A stretch of 64,000 nucleotides of DNA, taken from positions 1 through 64,000 of the forward strand of contig VHCJ01000001.1 of assembly GCA_016871755.1 (NCBI GenBank), in the 5' to 3' direction. A model generated the notes under the pieces. The model ran no database searches, had not been told where the DNA came from, and worked only from the letters and a program-made list of their open reading frames with translations. Position numbers and translations under genes: made by a program. This stretch comes from Verrucomicrobiota bacterium (lineage in GTDB: Bacteria; Verrucomicrobiota; Verrucomicrobiia; Opitutales; Opitutaceae). Below, one piece after another: positions 28,609-36,725 of the stretch. How positions within the stretch are numbered: position 1 is the first letter of the stretch; every line of letters starts with the position of its first letter.

Positions 28609-30473
28609 GGCCGGCCTCCCTCGAGCGCGAACAGCGGGCGGGCGAGCGCGGCGCCGCCGGGTTTGATGTCAAGATACTGGATGAGTTGTTCCGCGATGCG
28701 CTTGAAGCTCGGCGCCGCCACCGCCGCCCCGTAGCCCGTGCCGCCGTTGGGGCCGTGACCGTCGTCCACGATCACCGAGATCACCAACTCAGGCCGGCTG
28801 GCGGGGAAGAAGCCGACGAACGAGGCGATGTGATGCTGACTGGAGTAGCGGCCGTTGATCAGCTTCTGGGTCGTACCGGTCTTGCCGGCGATCTCGTAGC
28901 CGGGGATGGCGGCAACCGGTGCCGTGCCTTCACCCTGGACGGTCACGCGCGCCAGCATCGTGGTCATCGTCTTCGCCGTGGTGTCCGAGATCACGCGGCG
29001 CCGGGTCACCGGGGCGAAGCGGTACACCGTCTCGCCCTGGGCGTCGCGGATTTCGCGCACGACCTGCGGGCGCAGGAGCTCGCCGCCGCTCGCGATCACG
29101 CCCATCGCATAGTGGATCTGCAACGGCGTCGCGGCCACCGTGTGGCCCATCGGGATGCGGGTGATGTCGGAGCCGCTCCACTTGGAGTAATGGGCGAACA
29201 GGCCTCCCGCCTCCGGGTAGATCGGGGCCAGCCCGGTCGGTTCGCCGAATCCAAACGCCCGCGAGTAGTCATGCAGGCGTTTTTCCTGGAGCAGCATGCC
29301 GAGCTGCGCCGCGCCCTTGTTGGACGAGTGCGAGATGATCTCCGAGAGCGTCAGCGGGTGGGAGAAGCGATGGTCCTCCCGCGGCAGGTCGCGCATCCGG
29401 CCCTTGTACTCAACCCGCTCCAGCGAGCAGTCGAAGGAGTCCCGGGGCGACACCAGACCCTCCTGCAGCGCCCCCGCCGCCGGCACGATCTTGAAGGTTG
29501 ACCCCGGTTCAAGGACGTCCGCGACCGCGATGTTGCGCAGTCGGCGGATCTCGGTCGCCGGGATGCTGCGGTACTCGTTGAGGTTGAACGTCGGCCAGTT
29601 CGCGAGCGCGAGGAGGAAGCCCGTCCGTGCATCGCTGACGATGATCGTGGCCTTCTCGGGCTTCGAGGCCGCGACCACCCGGGCCAGTTCCTCCTCCACC
29701 TTGTGCTGGATGACGGAGTCGATCGACAGCACGACGTCGTAGCCGCGCGTCGCGGGCACCTCGCGCACGCGGAACTGCGCGAGTTCCTGCCGCTTGCCGT
29801 CCTTCTCTGACTCGCGCCAGCCGTCCTGCCCGCGCAGGTAGAAATCCGCCCACCGCTCGATGCCCTGGACCGGCACGCCCTCGTCGTTGACGAATCCAAC
29901 GACGTGGGCGGCGAGGTCGTTGCTGGGATAGGCGCGGGTGAACACCCGGGGCGGCGCGTAAACGCCGCGCACGCCGAGCTTAACGATGCGCTCGTAGGTC
30001 TCCTCCTCCACCGCATCGCTGAGCTTCACCCAGCGGATGCGCCGCCCGCCATCCGGCTCCGCCTCGACGGGATCCAAGTCGATCGGCCCGCCGGATTCAC
30101 CGATCGTCGGTGCCGCGGACGCCGGGCGGACCTTGGTGCGAAAGATCGTCTCAAGGTCGCTCGGGCGCAGGCCGAGCAAGCGCGCGAGTTCCGGCCACTT
30201 CGATTCATCCTCCGGCCGCAGCACCTGCGGGTCGACGCCCAGCGAGATCTGCGAGCGCGAGGTCGCGAGGAACTTGCCCCGCGCATCGAGGATGTCACCG
30301 CGCCGGGCGGGCTCGACCACGATCTGGCGCCGGACCTTCTCGACGAAGCTGGTCAGGCGCTCACGGTCAATCACGTGCAGGTGCACGAGGCGCAGCGCGA
30401 TGCCGGCGAAGGCCGCGACCACGGCCGCAGCCACCAGCACGATCCGGTAATTGGAGGCGAAGCCCCGCGCCAT
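28605..30473 (-). CDS. ftsI: Septal transpeptidase FtsI (PBP3)
   Basis: FtsI is the class B penicillin-binding protein that crosslinks septal peptidoglycan with FtsW. The ATG at 30473 gives 622 residues and places the single transmembrane helix at about 11-32; an earlier frame start would add a non-family leader. The PBP dimerisation domain contains RRGDILDARGKFLATS. The transpeptidase domain has the complete triad Ser325-x-x-Lys328 (EPGSTFK), Ser383-Ser-Asn385 and Lys531-Thr-Gly533 (AGKTGTTQ). ftsL ends 40 nt upstream. Confidence 0.96.
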   Translation of the reverse strand: MARGFASNYRIVLVAAAVVAAFAGIALRLVHLHVIDRERLTSFVEKVRRQIVVEPARRGDILDARGKFLATSRSQISLGVDPQVLRPEDESKWPELARLLGLRPSDLETIFRTKVRPASAAPTIGESGGPIDLDPVEAEPDGGRRIRWVKLSDAVEEETYERIVKLGVRGVYAPPRVFTRAYPSNDLAAHVVGFVNDEGVPVQGIERWADFYLRGQDGWRESEKDGKRQELAQFRVREVPATRGYDVVLSIDSVIQHKVEEELARVVAASKPEKATIIVSDARTGFLLALANWPTFNLNEYRSIPATEIRRLRNIAVADVLEPGSTFKIVPAAGALQEGLVSPRDSFDCSLERVEYKGRMRDLPREDHRFSHPLTLSEIISHSSNKGAAQLGMLLQEKRLHDYSRAFGFGEPTGLAPIYPEAGGLFAHYSKWSGSDITRIPMGHTVAATPLQIHYAMGVIASGGELLRPQVVREIRDAQGETVYRFAPVTRRRVISDTTAKTMTTMLARVTVQGEGTAPVAAIPGYEIAGKTGTTQKLINGRYSSQHHIASFVGFFPASRPELVISVIVDDGHGPNGGTGYGAAVAAPSFKRIAEQLIQYLDIKPGGAALARPLFALEGGRP

Positions 30474-30513
30474 GGTCCCAGGTTCCCGATGTTTCGTGAG
30501 AGCCGGGGGCGAT

Positions 30514-30924
30514 TCAGCGCCGCTCCGCCCCGCCTTCCAAGCGGAAGACGACCACGCCCGAACCATCGGCCGGACGGTCCGAGAAGACTTCCTGGTTGCG
30601 CAGCGCCGCGAGTCGGCGCTCCGGCGAGATCGTCACGCGGTGCACCTGTTCCTCCAGCGGCGGCATCAGGCCGAGCCTCCACTCCGCGTTCCGCCGCGTC
30701 AGCGCCTCCAGCGTCTCCTCCGCTGCGACGCGGATCGTCGTCTCCGCCATGCTGCGCTCGACCGCGGCGACGCTCGCCTCGAGCTCGCGCGTCGCGTTGG
30801 CCGTCACCGAAATCTGGTGACGCAGCCACACGGTGCCGAGCCCGATCGAGCCCGTCAGGGAGATCATCACGAGCGTGTAGACGAGGAGTTGGTTGACGAA
30901 GGCGCGGTTGCCAAAGGGGCGCAT
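30514..30924 (-). CDS. ftsL: FtsL-like cell division protein
   Basis: This is a small bitopic protein of 136 residues. It has a short basic N-tail, one transmembrane helix (LLVYTLVMISLTGSIGLGTV) and a periplasmic heptad-like helix (ATRELEASVAAVERSM) that would pair with FtsB-type partners and FtsQ. Sequence similarity to FtsL is low, as is usual for this family. The call rests on topology and on the position between rsmH and ftsI. Confidence 0.8.
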   Translation of the reverse strand: MRPFGNRAFVNQLLVYTLVMISLTGSIGLGTVWLRHQISVTANATRELEASVAAVERSMAETTIRVAAEETLEALTRRNAEWRLGLMPPLEEQVHRVTISPERRLAALRNQEVFSDRPADGSGVVVFRLEGGAERR

Positions 30925-30979
30925 GGGGCGGGGACGGGGCGGGAAGGGAAGACGGGGCGGAGGGAAAACAGGGAGTCGC

Positions 30980-31942
30980 TCAGAGCTTGCGGATCGCGCG
31001 GAGCTTCGCGGAACGGCTGCGCGGGTTGCGTTCGATCTCGGCGGCGTCCGGAACGATCGGGCGGCGGGTCAGAGGCTCGGCCACCTGCGTCAGCGCGCGT
31101 TCATCCTGCGGGCGGGCGTCATCCGCGCTCTCCGGCTGGCCGCAGAGGCGGCGGAAGGCCTGCTTGACCGGCCGGTCCTCCAGCGAATGGAAGGAGATCA
31201 CCGCGAGCACGCCGCCGGCGCGCAGCTTCGCGAACGCCGCTGGCAGCGCGCGCTCCAGCGCACCGAGTTCGTCATTCACCGCGATGCGGATGCCTTGAAA
31301 GGCGCGCGTCGCCGGATGAATGCGCGAGGCATGGCGCTCCCGCGCCGGAATCGCCTCGGCGATCAGCGTCGCCAATGAGGCCGTGCGCTGCAACGCCCCC
31401 GTGCCCCGCGCCGCCACGATCGCCCGCACCACGCGGCGCCAGGATTGTTCCTCACCGTAGTCGCGCACCGCCCGCACCAGCATCTCCTCCGTCGCCGTCT
31501 CCAGCCAACGCGACGCCGGCACACCCACGCGGGGATCCATCCGCATGTCCGCCGGCGCATCGACGCGGAAGGAAAAGCCGCGCTCCGCTTCGTCGAGTTG
31601 AAACGACGAGACTCCCAAGTCGAAGAGGATGCCGTCGAAGTCCGCCTCCGGCAGTTCCGCCAAGCGACCGAAATCGAGATCGACCAAGCGGAAGCGCCCG
31701 GGAAAGCGCGCCGCCACGTCCGCCGCCCGCAGCGCCGCCGCCGGATCGCGATCGAGCGCCACCACCGCCACGCCCGGCGCCGCCTCCAGCAGCGCCGTCG
31801 TATGCCCGCCGCCGCCGAAGGTGCAATCGAGGTAGCGTCCGCCATCGCGCGGCGCCAGCACCGCGAGCGTTTCGCGCCGCAGGACGGGCAGGTGACCGGT
31901 CGCCATGGCGCGCAGGGGTTTCGCAGATGCCTCCACCGCCAT
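30980..31942 (-). CDS. rsmH: 16S rRNA (cytosine-1402-N4)-methyltransferase RsmH (MraW)
   Basis: RsmH is a SAM-dependent methyltransferase acting on C1402 in the ribosomal P-site of 16S rRNA. The 320 residues show motif [17 protein letters not shown], the [20 protein letters not shown] block and [16 protein letters not shown] near the C-terminus. The ATG at 31942 begins 1 nt after the mraZ stop. An in-frame Met 12 codons later is an alternative start. Being second in the cluster after mraZ is the usual dcw arrangement. Confidence 0.96.
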   Translation of the reverse strand: MAVEASAKPLRAMATGHLPVLRRETLAVLAPRDGGRYLDCTFGGGGHTTALLEAAPGVAVVALDRDPAAALRAADVAARFPGRFRLVDLDFGRLAELPEADFDGILFDLGVSSFQLDEAERGFSFRVDAPADMRMDPRVGVPASRWLETATEEMLVRAVRDYGEEQSWRRVVRAIVAARGTGALQRTASLATLIAEAIPARERHASRIHPATRAFQGIRIAVNDELGALERALPAAFAKLRAGGVLAVISFHSLEDRPVKQAFRRLCGQPESADDARPQDERALTQVAEPLTRRPIVPDAAEIERNPRSRSAKLRAIRKL

Positions 31943-31943
31943 G

Positions 31944-32396
31944 TCAGATCCCCAGACGGCGCATCAGGTCGCCGAAGTTGTCGCCCGCCGTCCGCTCCTT
32001 CACCCGCTCCCAACGCTCCGGACTGTAGATGCTGAACTTCGTCAGCGACCCCACCAGCACCGCATCCTTCGCAATCCCCGCCCGCACCAGCAACTCCGCG
32101 TTCACCATCACCCGCCCCGCCTTGTCAAAGGCCAGCGTCTGCGTCTCCGCGAAGAACCGCGCCGCAAAGTCCTGCGCCGCGCCATCCGACAACGCCATCG
32201 CCGCGATCTTCGCGTGCAGCTTCTCCACCTCCAGCGGCGGCAGCACCGCGATGTATCCATCGGGATGCGGCGTAGCCAGGAACACTTCGCCCTCCGCATG
32301 CGCGGCCCTCCACGCCGACGGAATCGTCAAACGATTCTTGTCGTCCAAGGCGTGCCGGAAAAGGCCCGTGTAGAAAGGTTTAGCGGGGGAAGCCAT
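31944..32396 (-). CDS. mraZ: Transcriptional regulator MraZ
   Basis: MraZ is a DNA-binding SpoVT/AbrB-fold protein that forms ring-shaped oligomers and represses the dcw operon. The 150 residues contain two MraZ repeats, each with a DxxxR motif (Asp18-x-x-x-Arg22 in DDKNR, and DKAGR in the second). It is the first gene of the cluster. Directly upstream are four TGGG direct repeats at exact 10-bp spacing, the expected operator. No Shine-Dalgarno sequence is visible before the ATG. Confidence 0.96.
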   Translation of the reverse strand: MASPAKPFYTGLFRHALDDKNRLTIPSAWRAAHAEGEVFLATPHPDGYIAVLPPLEVEKLHAKIAAMALSDGAAQDFAARFFAETQTLAFDKAGRVMVNAELLVRAGIAKDAVLVGSLTKFSIYSPERWERVKERTAGDNFGDLMRRLGI

Positions 32397-32416
32397 GACT
32401 AGGACAACTCAGTTGC

Positions 32417-32450
32417 CCCATAACGCCCCAAATCAACCCACTTCGCCCCA
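32417..32450 (-). promoter_or_regulatory. MraZ operator: four TGGG direct repeats
   Basis: On the minus strand TGGG starts at 32450, 32440, 32430 and 32420, giving four direct repeats with an exact 10-bp period, the nearest ending 20 nt before the mraZ ATG. Three of the four extend to TGGGG. MraZ is known to bind TGGGN repeats separated by 5-nt spacers, which is this layout. A TTGACC hexamer at 32460-32455 may be the -35 of the promoter, which would place the operator over the promoter. No strong -10 can be picked. Confidence 0.8.
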
Positions 32451-32487
32451 CTTAGGTCAAGGCAAGAGGCACGTTTTTCGAGGGAAA

Positions 32488-32507
32488 TTGCCCACAGGTT
32501 ATTCACG
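32488..32507 (+). promoter_or_regulatory. Two tandem DnaA-box-like sequences upstream of mraZ
   Basis: TTATTCACG (32499-32507) matches the DnaA consensus TTATNCACA at 8 of 9 positions. TTGCCCACA (32488-32496) matches at 7 of 9, in the same orientation and 2 nt away. They lie about 40 bp upstream of the MraZ repeats. Direct DnaA control of dcw genes is known in other bacteria. Here it is only a suggestion, as nine-base sites with mismatches arise often by chance. Confidence 0.3.
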
Positions 32508-33189
32508 CCACCGGAGGGCTCCCGCCGCACCCCGACCGCCCGGCCCTGTCCCCAAGGCTCCCCACACGCCCGATCGCCTCGCTGCCCGCGCGCGTCCGTA
32601 AGCCCAGCGGACTTGGTCGGCGGTGTCCGCCGAGTCCTCGCTCCACGCGGGCGTCGACCGCGCAGCGCGCCCAAGGGCGCGGTTCCAACCCCCGCCCCCC
32701 GGACCCGCCCCCACCCTCGCGACCCTCCCCACGGCGGTGGGGCCCGCCTTGGGTGCAGGCGCTCACCGAAACGGCGAAGCCAGCGGCGGGGATCACGCCT
32801 CGCAAACCACCTCTCCCCGCGCTCCGGCGAGGCGATGGAGGCAATTATTTTGCGACAGATTCAAATACCTGCTGAGTAACGATCTAAAAATTTCGAGATA
32901 GCTACTTATACAGCTGTGAGGGCGCAGACGAAAGTCCATCGAACGAGCCTCTCGGAGGCCCCTCGGGCCGTACCTTCCGCCTCCCCGCGACCACAGAGCC
33001 ATCAAGGGCCGCGGCGCCGTCGTTCGCCTTGATCCGGCCCCGGGTGCGGTCGGTGCATCCTAGGGGCCCGGGCCGGACCGAGCGGGGCCGCTCCGCCTCC
33101 AGCCCTCCAGCATCGGGCGGGCGGACAAGGACAACCCGCAGTCGCGCCGCCGCTGGCCGGTCCGTCACGGCCGCCCGCAGGGCAGCGGC
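32508..33189. other. Long non-coding interval between the dcw promoter and the TonB receptor gene
   Basis: No convincing gene is seen in these roughly 680 bases. The open frames here are Gly/Arg/Pro-rich shadows without start signals. About 32510-32835 and 32930-33189 are extremely GC-rich. Between them, 32836-32925 is an AT-rich island, with runs such as AATTATTTTGCG and CTAAAAATTTCGAG, unlike anything else in the window. The interval could hold promoters, a small RNA or the scar of a lost insertion. I looked for RNase P RNA, tmRNA and tRNA signatures and found none. Confidence 0.5.
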
Positions 33190-35268
33190 TCAGAAGTTCA
33201 CTTCCACACCGGCGCTCGGAACGAAGGGAAGCAGGTCCTTCACCTCGCGGCGCGCCTCGACCTGCGTGCCTTGGACGACCGGGCTGGTGCTGTAGCCGAG
33301 GAGGTTGACGCGGTCGTAGGCGTTGAAGAGGTCGAGAAAGGCCCGCACTTCGCCCCACCGCGGCGTCCAGCGCCGCGTCACGCGCAAGTCCAGCCGATGG
33401 TACGCCGGCAGGCGTTCGGCATACGGCGCGCCGAGGACCCGCTGCACCGCCCGGCGTCCGTTGGCGAGCGGCACCAGCACGTAGCTCACGCCGGTGGTGG
33501 GCCAGCCGGTGTGATGCTGCCAGGCCGCACTCGCGTTCCAGCGCGGGTTGGGTGCGTACGTCACCTCCGCGAGGAGCGTGTGCCGCTGGTCGCGCGCCCG
33601 CGGAAGGTCGCGGCTGCCAACCCGCTCCTCCGCGCGCGCCCACGCATAGCCCCCCGACCAGCCCCACGCCGCCCCACCACCCGCCCGGCGCTCCAGCAGC
33701 ACTTCGACGCCCCGTGCATCGTCGTCCTGCGAATCGATCCGGACCCGGTCGGTCTGCACTTCGGGGAAGACGTTGTAGAGGCTGACGAGGTTCTCCGAGC
33801 GGGGCCGGGTTCGGTATCCTTTTCTTTGATACAGTTCCGTCCGCAGGAGCACACCGCGCGGCAGGCGCTGCTCCAGACCAAGCACGCGGTGCTCGGCCCG
33901 TTCGGCGGGCGAGAACACGCGTTCGCCGTCCGGCACGGAGAGTTCGTGGAGTCCCTGCGCCTGCGCGTGGCGGCCCCACGCGGCCCGGAGCGTGGTCCCG
34001 GGCGCCGCCTCCCACGCGAGGTTGAGCCTCGGGAGGGTCGCCCACTCGGAGGGTCGCGACGGTGCCGACTCCGCGCGCAGCCCGGCCTCGAGGATCCAGC
34101 CGGGCGCGAGCGCGACGCGGGGCGAGAGGAACACGGAGGCACCCGTGCCGGAGCGATCGAAGCGCGCCGCCTCCGTGCGCCGCTCGGTCACGAGTGCCGC
34201 GCTGCGAATCACCGTCTCCTCCCGGAGGAGAGAGTAAGCGTAGTCCGCGCTCCCGCTCTGGACCGACGCACCGGCGCGCACGAGCAGGCGCGTGGAGACC
34301 GGGACCGACCAGTCGCTGCGCAGAGTGGAAAGAGCGAGTCCGCGGTCATCCTGAAGCAGCAGGCGCAGGCGCTGGTCGAAATACCCGTCGCCGTCGCGGC
34401 GCCACCCCAGCCGGGCATGCCCGACCACGGTCTCGCTGGTGAGCCCGCGGGTCCACTCCGCGCGCCAGCGCAGCCACAGGGAGTCGCTGGCGTAGCGGCT
34501 GTTCAGCGCCGGCTCACCCGTTTCCTGAAAGCGGAGGGTGTCGAGAGCGTGCAGGGCGTGCAGCGAGGCGCGGTGCCCGGGCGCGAGGGTCCATTCGGTC
34601 TTGGCCGCAACGTCGTGGTACCGGGGAAACAGGTCGTCCTCCCGCCCGCGGAGTCGGAGCGCGAGGTCCGGGTACCCTCGCCGCGCGGTCAGGCGCCACT
34701 CGCCGCGACCGTCCGCTGAGCGACCGCCATGCGACAGGCGGAGGCCGGTCACGCTCACCCCCAGCGAGGTGCGCTCGCGGCCGGCCGGGGCGGTCGATGT
34801 CTCCAACGCCAGCACTCCCGCGAGGCGGTCGCCGTACTCGGCCGTGAATCCGCCCGTAAACAGGTCAAGGCGCCGCACCGTCGGGAGGTCGACGATCGAA
34901 AGGGCACCGTCAACGTCCTTGAGATGGAAGGGTTCCACGAGGTCGAAGCCGTCCAGCCGCACCGCAAGTTGCCCGTTCGGCGCGCCGCGCACCCAGAAGC
35001 GCGCCGTGAAGTCATCCGCAGCGAGACCGGGAAGCCGTGCGATGACGCGAAACAGGTCCTCCCCCACCTGCGGCCGGGCGGCGAGTTCCTCCGCCGTGAG
35101 GGTGGCGGCCGGCGCACCGGCCGCCTCACCCACGCCGAAGCGACTCGGCGTCACGATCACCTCCGCCAGTCGCACCGGCGGCTCCGGCGTTGCCTCGGCC
35201 GCCGGAAGCCACGAGGCGGCGACGAGCAGGAGCAAAAGGAGCTGGTGTCCGGCTTTCGCGTGGTTCAT
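33190..35268 (-). CDS. TonB-dependent outer-membrane receptor
   Basis: This is a predicted 22-strand beta-barrel with plug, importing a siderophore, vitamin or glycan. The ATG at 35268 gives 692 residues and a signal peptide (HQLLLLLLVAASWLPAAEA). The plug domain contains ATLTAEELAARPQVGEDLFR, FWVRGAPNGQLAVRLDGF and GGFTAEYGDRLAGVL, and the barrel ends in VEVNF with the terminal aromatic expected for outer-membrane proteins. There is no N-terminal signalling extension and no neighbouring sigma/anti-sigma pair, so the ligand cannot be named. It is transcribed divergently from the RND operon over a 218-bp interval. Confidence 0.92.
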   Translation of the reverse strand: MNHAKAGHQLLLLLLVAASWLPAAEATPEPPVRLAEVIVTPSRFGVGEAAGAPAATLTAEELAARPQVGEDLFRVIARLPGLAADDFTARFWVRGAPNGQLAVRLDGFDLVEPFHLKDVDGALSIVDLPTVRRLDLFTGGFTAEYGDRLAGVLALETSTAPAGRERTSLGVSVTGLRLSHGGRSADGRGEWRLTARRGYPDLALRLRGREDDLFPRYHDVAAKTEWTLAPGHRASLHALHALDTLRFQETGEPALNSRYASDSLWLRWRAEWTRGLTSETVVGHARLGWRRDGDGYFDQRLRLLLQDDRGLALSTLRSDWSVPVSTRLLVRAGASVQSGSADYAYSLLREETVIRSAALVTERRTEAARFDRSGTGASVFLSPRVALAPGWILEAGLRAESAPSRPSEWATLPRLNLAWEAAPGTTLRAAWGRHAQAQGLHELSVPDGERVFSPAERAEHRVLGLEQRLPRGVLLRTELYQRKGYRTRPRSENLVSLYNVFPEVQTDRVRIDSQDDDARGVEVLLERRAGGGAAWGWSGGYAWARAEERVGSRDLPRARDQRHTLLAEVTYAPNPRWNASAAWQHHTGWPTTGVSYVLVPLANGRRAVQRVLGAPYAERLPAYHRLDLRVTRRWTPRWGEVRAFLDLFNAYDRVNLLGYSTSPVVQGTQVEARREVKDLLPFVPSAGVEVNF

Positions 35269-35486
35269 CGGGGCCCGACGTTGCACGGGGGCGCTGGGGG
35301 TTTCAATCCGCGAGCGGACGGCTGCGGGTCCACGCTCATCGTCCCGTCGCACCCCGGCCTCACACCGTTTCAAACTGTTCACCAACTCCGCCCGTCTCTT
35401 GCCTTGTTTCCCGCGCTGCATCGCTTCTGCTGGTCAACCCCGGTTCTTTCTTCGGAACCGCCCCCCCTTCCACTCTCCCTTTCGCG

Positions 35487-36725
35487 ATGTCCGCCTCCTC
35501 CGCCCCCCCGTCCTCCCGCCGCTGGCTGATCTACGGATCCGTGGCGCTCGTGCTCGCCCTCGGCGTCTGGTACGCCGCCTCCCGCAGCCCCGCCTCCTCC
35601 GGGGGCGGGCGCAATCGCTGGAACGTCAAGGCCGGCAACCAAGCCGTCCCGGTCCGCGCCGAGGTCGCCCGGCAGGAGGCGTTCGCCGTCCACTTGAAGT
35701 CCATCGGCACCGTCACGCCCCTCAACACCGTCACCGTCCGTAGCCGGGTCGACGGCCCGTTGCAGCGGATCGCCTTCGCCGAGGGTCAGCGGGTCGAACG
35801 GGGCGACCTGCTCGCCGAGATCGATCCGGCACCCTACCGGATCCGTCTGGCCCAAACCGAGGGCCAGTTGCAGCAGAACGCGGCCCAGTTGCAGACCGCC
35901 CGCAGCGATCTGCAGCGATTCGAGCAACTGTTCGCCCAGAATCTGGTCACGCGTCAGGAACTCGAGTTGCAGCAGGCCCTCGTCGCCTCCCGCGAGGGCG
36001 CCCTCGCCGCCAGCAAGGCCCAGGTGGAAACCGCGCGTCTCGAGCTGAGCTACACGCGGATCGAGGCACCGATCGCCGGGCGCCTTGGCCTGCGCCAGGT
36101 CGACACCGGCAACCTCGTCCGCGCGGGCGATTCCAATGGCTTGGTCGTCATCACCCAAACCGCCCCGATCTCGGTGCTGTTCACCGTGCCGGAAACCGAC
36201 CTGCAGCAGGTCCTCGACGGCCTCCGCACCGGCGATGCTCTCGTCGTCGAGGCGTGGGACCGCAACGAGCGGAGCCTCCTCGCCACCGGCACGCTGCGCA
36301 CGGTCGACAACCAGATCAATGTGGCCACCGGCACGCTGCGGCTGCGCGCGGAGTTCGCCAACGCCGACGACCGGCTCTTCCCCAACCAATTCGTCAATGT
36401 GCGGCTTCGCGTCGTCACGCTGCCCGCCGCCATCGTCGTCTCCACGTCCGCCATCCAGTTCGGCTCCCGCGGAACCTACGTCTACGTGGTCAACGAGCGC
36501 AACGAGGCCAAGGTTCGCGACGTCGTGCTCGGACCCGCCAACGCGCTGCTCCAGACGGTCACCTCCGGGGTCAAGGCCGGCGATCCGGTCGTGGTCGAGG
36601 GCATCGACCGGCTGCGCGATGGCCGCGCGGTCACGCTGATCGATGAATCCGCCCCAGCCGCGCCCGCCGCCGAGCCGGCGGCCAAGTCCGGCCCCGGCGG
36701 CCGCCCGGGAAGCAAGGGTCGATGA
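35487..36725 (+). CDS. RND efflux periplasmic adaptor (MdtA-like)
   Basis: This membrane-fusion protein links an inner-membrane RND pump to an outer-membrane channel. The ATG at 35487 gives 412 residues. There is a transmembrane anchor ([19 protein letters not shown]), a lipoyl/barrel-sandwich region ([20 protein letters not shown]), a coiled-coil hairpin ([20 protein letters not shown]), a second lipoyl half ([20 protein letters not shown]) and C-terminal beta-barrel and MPD domains. The stop overlaps the next gene by 4 nt, so adaptor and permease are translationally coupled. A frame start at 35190 is upstream noise. Confidence 0.94.
   Translation: MSASSAPPSSRRWLIYGSVALVLALGVWYAASRSPASSGGGRNRWNVKAGNQAVPVRAEVARQEAFAVHLKSIGTVTPLNTVTVRSRVDGPLQRIAFAEGQRVERGDLLAEIDPAPYRIRLAQTEGQLQQNAAQLQTARSDLQRFEQLFAQNLVTRQELELQQALVASREGALAASKAQVETARLELSYTRIEAPIAGRLGLRQVDTGNLVRAGDSNGLVVITQTAPISVLFTVPETDLQQVLDGLRTGDALVVEAWDRNERSLLATGTLRTVDNQINVATGTLRLRAEFANADDRLFPNQFVNVRLRVVTLPAAIVVSTSAIQFGSRGTYVYVVNERNEAKVRDVVLGPANALLQTVTSGVKAGDPVVVEGIDRLRDGRAVTLIDESAPAAPAAEPAAKSGPGGRPGSKGR

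Noticed and set aside
32503-32844. Possible small gene upstream of mraZ (113 codons, minus strand)
   Set aside because: The product is Gly/Arg/Ser low-complexity with no start signal and no codon-position pattern different from noise.
32397-33189. RNase P RNA, tmRNA or another structural RNA in the long gap (rnpB adjoins mraZ in some bacteria)
   Set aside because: The conserved rnpB block GAGGAAAGTC and its partner segments are not present on either strand. A CGAAAGTCC near 32930 is too short and lacks context.
35441-35460. Inverted repeat CGGTTC...GAACCG between the TonB receptor and RND genes as a regulator site
   Set aside because: A six-base stem is expected by chance in this composition, and no divergent regulator gene is present.
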